44,436 nt of DNA from an uncultured Pirellulaceae bacterium (lineage in GTDB: Bacteria > Planctomycetota > Planctomycetia > Pirellulales > Pirellulaceae). Under the pieces are notes generated by a model. That model saw only the letters and a program-made list of their open reading frames with translations. It searched no databases and was not told where the DNA came from. The position numbers were made by a program, and so were the translations under genes. Shown here piece after piece: positions 39,874-44,436 of the stretch (its first letter is position 1; each line of letters starts with the position of its first letter). The stretch covers positions 1-44,436 of the forward strand of contig CALJOA010000025.1 in NCBI GenBank assembly GCA_937981585.1, given 5' to 3'.

Positions 39874-41730
39874 CTAAAACTCGAACACCACGTAGGTTGA
39901 CTTCTCCGACGGATCTTCTGGGTAGACTTGCTTGAGTGTCGTAGAAGGACGACCGAGTCGGATTGCAAGATCCACAGTCCCTTGAGGGATCAATAAATGC
40001 GTCGCTTCGTAACGATTGGCTATCTCTTTCAAATACTCATCTGAGTACCACATCAATCCCTCTTCGTATCGACGCTGAGGTTCGTAAAGTTCCTTGAGTC
40101 GTAGGTCCCATTCCAGAATTCCCAGAGAGTCCTGCGGAATGTCTTTCCAGCAGACAATTTCAGATCGGCCCGCGTACCACTTGAACGTCTGTTGCTCATG
40201 AGGAGTGATGAACGTTGCATACTCCGGTGTGTTGGCCGCGATCCAGCGACAGGCCTTGATCCAGTTGTGATAGGTGTCCATCGTCCGGTCAAAATCATCG
40301 TCGTATTTGGGTAGCGAGCGCAGATCGGCGCGCGGCCTGGGATCCGCAAATTTCCCGACGACTAACAGTCCTGTGGCGGCCACGATGCAGCTGATGAAAA
40401 CCAGACAGCTCAACCGTGTTGTGATTCGACGGTCAGTCGAAATCCAGACGTAAATTACAAGACAACTGGAGATCGCTGTCGCAGCTGGAATGGCAAAGTC
40501 AGACAGCCGGAACCAGTAGAGCCTCAGCAATCCGGCTGACCACTGAGCCAGTTGTTGGTTTTGCTCCGCGAGACCACTAAGCAACAATCCGCCAAAAGAG
40601 ATCAACAGTGAAGCAATGCAGAAAAAGTAGAAGGGCAACATCCTCCGATACATCATCCTGTAACGTGACTTTAACCAGCAACTGAGCAGGTAACAGAAAA
40701 CGATGATCACAGTGAATCTAGCGACATGCAGAACCGGAAACGAGTCGAACGTCAGGTGGTGAGCGATCCGGTGGTGAACGTAGATCATGCGGGCCGCAGT
40801 TGAGTGCTCCGGACTGGCTGCCTGGTCAGCCAGCAATGGTGGGATCAATCCCAGCAGTCCGATTGCAGCTCCTGCGCAGAATGGCAACAGTTGCGATTTG
40901 ATTTTGAAGACGGTGCTTTGGAATCGAGACCGGTTGGATCTAGACTCATCAAATTCGGTCAACTGCATCGCGATCCAAGCGAAGGCTGCCGCGATGAATG
41001 CCCAGCCGCCGACCAGAACGTGGAACGCCATGGAGCAGCCGAGCATCGGCCAGGCAAGCCTCCAGTCGCGACTGACGATGCTTCCCAGCGCCATCAAAAC
41101 AAAGAAGTATGCGAACCCCTTGGCTTCGAATCCCCCGACGACCCACTCGCCGGCCAGGTGGAATCGTTCGTTGAGTAGCAGAAAGAAGATTGCCGCTAGA
41201 ACGGACAGCCCCCGGGCGGGCAAGAGTTTCCAACAAAACCGCTGCCACGCCAGCGCCAACAAAGCCCACGTAACGATTCGCCCAATCCAAGCGACGATCG
41301 AAAGCGAAAACAACTTGGTCAGCCAGCCCGTCAAAACATAGAAGATCCAATGGGCGAACGAAGAGCCGAGAAAGATATCACCTGCGCACCAATCGGGATT
41401 CCAATAGTGTTTGGCTTTTGTCAGGTAGTGCGACTCGTTAACATCTGGTGGAAGTTGGCCCGCGATCAGTGCAAAGCAAAGAAAGATCAGCGACGTTTCG
41501 AGAAGTCCACGAATTTTGTCCTGCCTCCTCGCAGCCGGCTTTGAAGAAGACGAAGGTCCATCTGTGTAGCCAATATCGCTTAAATCTGCTTGTTCCTTTC
41601 CTGATGCGGCCTGATCTGGTTCACCATGGTTAATCTGAAACCATGTTTGAAATACACTAGAGGCAGGATCTGAAAGACGACGCGCAACGCAAACTCTTTT
41701 CAAATTCAGATTTTTCAAATTCGAAAACAT
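39874..41730 (-). CDS. Polytopic membrane protein, DUF6798-type
   Basis: A 618-residue protein with about ten membrane helices, starting with LLETSLIFLCFALIAGQLPP and including ILAAIFFLLLN-like and AFHVLVGGWAFIAAAFAWIA segments. The C-terminal 150 residues form a soluble domain (WIAANTPEYATFITPHEQQT, FKWYAGRSEIVCWKDIPQ, HLLIPQGTVDLAIRLGR) as in planctomycete DUF6798 proteins, whose shape recalls glycosyltransferase-like membrane enzymes. The frame is open to 41982, but that would overlap the selD-fusion gene; the start at 41730 (MFSNLKNLNLKRV) is preferred, although unconserved residues before the first helix leave some doubt. Function is unknown. Confidence 0.75.
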   Translation of the reverse strand: MFSNLKNLNLKRVCVARRLSDPASSVFQTWFQINHGEPDQAASGKEQADLSDIGYTDGPSSSSKPAARRQDKIRGLLETSLIFLCFALIAGQLPPDVNESHYLTKAKHYWNPDWCAGDIFLGSSFAHWIFYVLTGWLTKLFSLSIVAWIGRIVTWALLALAWQRFCWKLLPARGLSVLAAIFFLLLNERFHLAGEWVVGGFEAKGFAYFFVLMALGSIVSRDWRLAWPMLGCSMAFHVLVGGWAFIAAAFAWIAMQLTEFDESRSNRSRFQSTVFKIKSQLLPFCAGAAIGLLGLIPPLLADQAASPEHSTAARMIYVHHRIAHHLTFDSFPVLHVARFTVIIVFCYLLSCWLKSRYRMMYRRMLPFYFFCIASLLISFGGLLLSGLAEQNQQLAQWSAGLLRLYWFRLSDFAIPAATAISSCLVIYVWISTDRRITTRLSCLVFISCIVAATGLLVVGKFADPRPRADLRSLPKYDDDFDRTMDTYHNWIKACRWIAANTPEYATFITPHEQQTFKWYAGRSEIVCWKDIPQDSLGILEWDLRLKELYEPQRRYEEGLMWYSDEYLKEIANRYEATHLLIPQGTVDLAIRLGRPSTTLKQVYPEDPSEKSTYVVFEF

Positions 41731-41750
41731 GGCAGGCGTCTTCAGATTTA

Positions 41751-43982
41751 ATGCATAAAAGACTTGGTAGAAATACGGTTGTACTCTTAGGTGTCGGTCA
41801 TACCAATGCCCATGTATTGCGAATGTGGAAAATGAATCCGCTTGAGAATGCTCAACTGGTTTGCATTTCGAATTTTCCCACAGCAACTTATTCCGGCATG
41901 TTACCGGGAGTTCTGGCTGGGCAATACGACGTCGATGCGATGGAGATCGACTTAGTCCGTCTATGCTCGTCCGCCGGTGCACGACTGATTATCGGCGAAG
42001 TGACCGAAGTTGACCATGCTGACCGACAGATTCGCTTTCGCGACCGCCCTCCCCTAGCCTTTGATGTACTTTCGATTGGCATTGGTTCTCGGCCAACGTT
42101 TGCTGGGGTAAATATCGAGAGCTCCAGTTCGCTGGTCGCGGTCAAGCCGATGCAGAGTTTTCTGGAACGTTTGAAAACGAAACTGATGCAGGTCAGTCAA
42201 ACCGCTCAGCCTGGCGCAGTCCCGCCCAGGATTGTTGTCGTTGGCGGTGGGATCGGAAGTATCGAGATTGCGTTTTGTCTTCACCGTCGTATCCAGAAAG
42301 CCCCCGAGAGTTTGGGGCTTGGCTCGGGTGTGACCGCGGAATTGTCGTTGGTGACCGGGGGCAAGCGTGTTGGTGCTGGTTTGCTGGACACGACTCAGGA
42401 CAAGGTCCGAGAGCAGTTCGCCGATCGAGGGATCACGCCAGTTGAGGGCTCGCGAGTCGTCGACATAAAAGCTGACCATTTGATGCTTGCCAACGGCAAC
42501 CGGGTTGATGCCGATGTAGTAATCTGGGCGACTAGTGCTGTTGCTCCAGAATTGCTTCGCCAAATCGGTTTCGAAACTGACGGTCGGGGTTTTCTCTTGA
42601 CACGTCCAACGTTGCAGACCGTTACCAGTGATCGGGTCTTTGCCGTTGGTGATTCAGGGACAATCGTCGATGCCAATCTGGTGAAGGCCGGCGTCTATGC
42701 CGTTCGTCAGGGCCCCGTGCTGTGGGATAATATTCAACGCTTGGTCTCTGAGAGACAGTTGCTCGACTATGTGCCGCAGTCCGGATTTCTCAAATTGATC
42801 AACACGGCTGATAAAAAGTCGATCGCTGAGTACAAGGGGAAAACGATTTACTCGGGGTGGTGTTGGAAGCTGAAGAATCGGATCGACGTCAAGTTCATGA
42901 AAATGTATCAGGACTACACGCCGATGGAGATGGACCATTCCCCTCCTGTTTCGCCGGACGAGATCATGCGTTGTCTCGGTTGCGGCGGAAAAATCGGCAG
43001 CAAGTTGCTCGGCGAAGTGCTCTCTGAGTTGGAAGTGCCGCTGCATGAGGATGTTCTGATTGGACTGGATAATCCCGACGACGCGGCGGTTGTTCGGACT
43101 TATGACGACCGCGTGACGGTGACGACTGATTTTTTTGCCAGCCCGTTTGACGATCCCTATTTGGTGGGCCGGATTGCGTTGCTTAATTCCGCCAGCGATT
43201 GTTGCGTCATGGGGGCTCAGCCGACTGGTGGACTGGCGATCGTGCAATTACCGCTTGGTCATCCACGCGCCCAAGCCCAAGTCATGCGCGAGTTGATGGC
43301 CGGTGGAGTCGAAGAGCTGAAGAAGATGAACGCTACGATCGTTGGTGGGCATTCAATCGAAGGGCCACGGATTACGATTGGCTATACCATTCTTGGCCGC
43401 CAGTTGGTCGATCCGAAGACAAAGGGGATGTTGCAAACCGGCGATCAGTTGGTGATGACGAAGTCGATCGGGACGGGCGTTTTGTTGGCGGCGCTGATGC
43501 AGGGGAAATTGCCCGGTGCGGCTTATCAGCCCCTGATCACTGCGATGTTGCAAAGCAATTACGTTGCTCTGCGTTTGATTCAGGAGTTTGAAATCTCAGG
43601 CATCACCGACGTTACCGGTTTTGGTTTGGCTGGGCATCTGGCTGAAATGCTCAGCGCGAGTCAGCGGTCGGCGGAGATTCAAATGTCTGATGTACCGGTA
43701 TTGCCGGGGTGCCAAACTCTAATCGAATCCGGAATCGAAAGTACCTTAGCCCCTGACAATCGGTTGGTCTCGGAGAAGGTGAAGTTCCAATCGGCTCGAT
43801 CGGATCTCGAAATCGCGAGTCTGTTTGACCCTCAAACCAGCGGTGGTCTATTGTTTGGAGTCGCCGAGGGTAAAGCTCAACGCGTCATTGATTTCTTGAA
43901 GAATGAAGGATTTGGCGACACGACGATTATTGGGCAGGTTGTCGATCCGGCAGATGGCGTTTGTTCGCTGAAGGTCAATTAG
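41751..43982 (+). CDS. selD: Flavin oxidoreductase fused to selenide, water dikinase
   Basis: A 743-residue two-domain protein. Residues 1-380 are an NDH-2-like FAD/NAD(P) oxidoreductase: VVLLGVGHTNAHVLRMW, IVVVGGGIGSIEIAFCL for dinucleotide binding, and DRVFAVGDSGTI for FAD. Residues about 400-743 are SelD, which makes selenophosphate from selenide and ATP: LGCGGKIGSKLLGEVL with the catalytic Cys/Lys region (no selenocysteine codon), VTTDFFASPFDDPYLVGRIA, NSASDCCVMGAQPTG, IVGGHSIEGP, GITDVTGFGLAGHLAEM and FDPQTSGGLLFGV. Such fusions are known in several bacteria. The oxidoreductase may supply reduced selenium. No SelA, SelB, SelU or tRNA-Sec gene is in the window. It starts 20 bases from the divergent DUF6798 gene. 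Confidence 0.9.
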   Translation: MHKRLGRNTVVLLGVGHTNAHVLRMWKMNPLENAQLVCISNFPTATYSGMLPGVLAGQYDVDAMEIDLVRLCSSAGARLIIGEVTEVDHADRQIRFRDRPPLAFDVLSIGIGSRPTFAGVNIESSSSLVAVKPMQSFLERLKTKLMQVSQTAQPGAVPPRIVVVGGGIGSIEIAFCLHRRIQKAPESLGLGSGVTAELSLVTGGKRVGAGLLDTTQDKVREQFADRGITPVEGSRVVDIKADHLMLANGNRVDADVVIWATSAVAPELLRQIGFETDGRGFLLTRPTLQTVTSDRVFAVGDSGTIVDANLVKAGVYAVRQGPVLWDNIQRLVSERQLLDYVPQSGFLKLINTADKKSIAEYKGKTIYSGWCWKLKNRIDVKFMKMYQDYTPMEMDHSPPVSPDEIMRCLGCGGKIGSKLLGEVLSELEVPLHEDVLIGLDNPDDAAVVRTYDDRVTVTTDFFASPFDDPYLVGRIALLNSASDCCVMGAQPTGGLAIVQLPLGHPRAQAQVMRELMAGGVEELKKMNATIVGGHSIEGPRITIGYTILGRQLVDPKTKGMLQTGDQLVMTKSIGTGVLLAALMQGKLPGAAYQPLITAMLQSNYVALRLIQEFEISGITDVTGFGLAGHLAEMLSASQRSAEIQMSDVPVLPGCQTLIESGIESTLAPDNRLVSEKVKFQSARSDLEIASLFDPQTSGGLLFGVAEGKAQRVIDFLKNEGFGDTTIIGQVVDPADGVCSLKVN

Positions 43983-44124
43983 TTTGGTAGCGCCAGTTCT
44001 ATCAGCAATAAAGCCGAGGTAGATAGTATCGCCCCTCTCCGAGGTTGTGATTTTGGGAACACGCCCCAGCAACCATCCGATTTTAAAGCGATTTACGTCA
44101 ACTGGCATCTGAAATGGTAACCCG

Positions 44125-44176
44125 ACGCGTTAGCGAGGGATGATGTAGAAATTGATTGAGTCCCTCGCTTACGCGT
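44125..44176. repeat. Intergenic hairpin repeat (ACGCGTTAGCGAGGGA type)
   Basis: Arms ACGCGTTAGCGAGGGA and TCCCTCGCTTACGCGT pair over 16 bases with one mismatch around a 20-base middle. It is about 140 bases past the selD stop and could act as a transcription stop, but lacks a T tract. Confidence 0.8.
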
Positions 44177-44326
44177 CCTGTTTCCACTGCGCTTTGCTTT
44201 GGGACCTTCGAAGTACGAACAGGAGAGGCGTGACGCAGTTCATCGCCCAACGTAATGCGAGCGCCGAAACGAGCTCATTAAATCACAAGTTGTTCGAGTC
44301 GTAAAAATTTCGGTCTCGGCTGGGAG

Positions 44327-44436
44327 AGGTTGCGATTTTTTCAAAACACTCCTTAACAACATCAGCCGTTTTGGCGATAGCCACGGTTAATGGCAGTTCA
44401 ACCGGGGCTATCGCCCAAACGGCTAATAAAATCACA
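44327..44436. mobile_element. Element A, uninterrupted copy, cut by the window edge
   Basis: Begins AGGTTGCGATTTTTT (the left terminus with two changes), continues ACTCCTTAACAACATCAGCC, then the core hairpin AGCCGTTTTGGCGATAGCCA ... GGGCTATCGCCCAAACGGCT, and ends AATAAAATCACA at the last base, where the right terminus should finish within a few bases. It provides the empty-site comparison for the interrupted copy at 26754-27009. Confidence 0.75.

Larger units (their letters stand above)
43983..44436. other. Gene-free region up to the window end
   Basis: No credible gene follows selD. The region holds a hairpin repeat at 44125-44176 and a copy of element A from 44327 to the edge. A minus-strand open frame at 43848-44108 overlaps the end of selD and has no motif. 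Confidence 0.45.

Noticed and set aside
43848-44108. Minus-strand frame overlapping the end of selD
   Set aside because: Its larger part is opposite the conserved SelD C-terminus or in repeat-bearing sequence; no motif.

Overview
The window looks like a chromosomal segment of a marine-type planctomycete (Planctomycetota, probably Pirellulaceae-like). The evidence is: mid-range GC; archaeal-type tetrahydromethanopterin (H4MPT) cofactor genes in a bacterium; a CsrA with a long tail; several families of hairpin intergenic repeats; secreted PQQ-like, protease and TlpA-type proteins; and a DUF6798-type membrane protein. No tRNA, rRNA, CRISPR array, phage or transposase gene was recognised.

Region 1 (1-9955) is mainly biosynthetic. 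After a small hypothetical gene comes dapA (minus strand), then a tightly packed minus-strand run read from 8146 down to 1979: a dihydropteroate-synthase-like DUF6513 protein, pabB, pabA, a DUF447 protein, beta-RFA-P synthase and pdxJ. Stops and starts from pabB to beta-RFA-P synthase touch or overlap. The set makes sense as p-aminobenzoate supply (PabAB) feeding the first committed step of methanopterin synthesis (RFA-P synthase), with two accessory pterin-pathway proteins. Divergent from it are an M20 deacylase and a GNAT acetyltransferase.

Region 2 (10-27 kb) is a mixed housekeeping and accessory stretch: CPBP protease, DegT aminotransferase, CobW GTPase, a lipoprotein alpha/beta hydrolase, csrA, a UVR-motif protein, arfB, a PQQ-propeller protein, a coiled-coil membrane protein, a TIM-barrel isomerase, a BON protein, and the two-gene TIGR03545/TIGR03546 pair. 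Intergenic gaps carry palindromic repeats, including one short inverted-repeat element inserted inside another.

Region 3 (27.1-36 kb) is a type I secretion locus: a 95-aa small protein, a 1301-aa seven-repeat RTX/serralysin-like metalloprotease with an altered Met-turn, a terminator, an ABC exporter with two tandem degenerate C39-like domains, and an overlapping HlyD adaptor. No TolC gene is in the window.

Region 4 (36.4-44.4 kb) holds a secreted protease plus pseudoprotease with two PDZ domains, a TlpA-like thioredoxin protein, a DUF6798 membrane protein, a flavin oxidoreductase-SelD fusion, and more hairpin repeats up to the window end.
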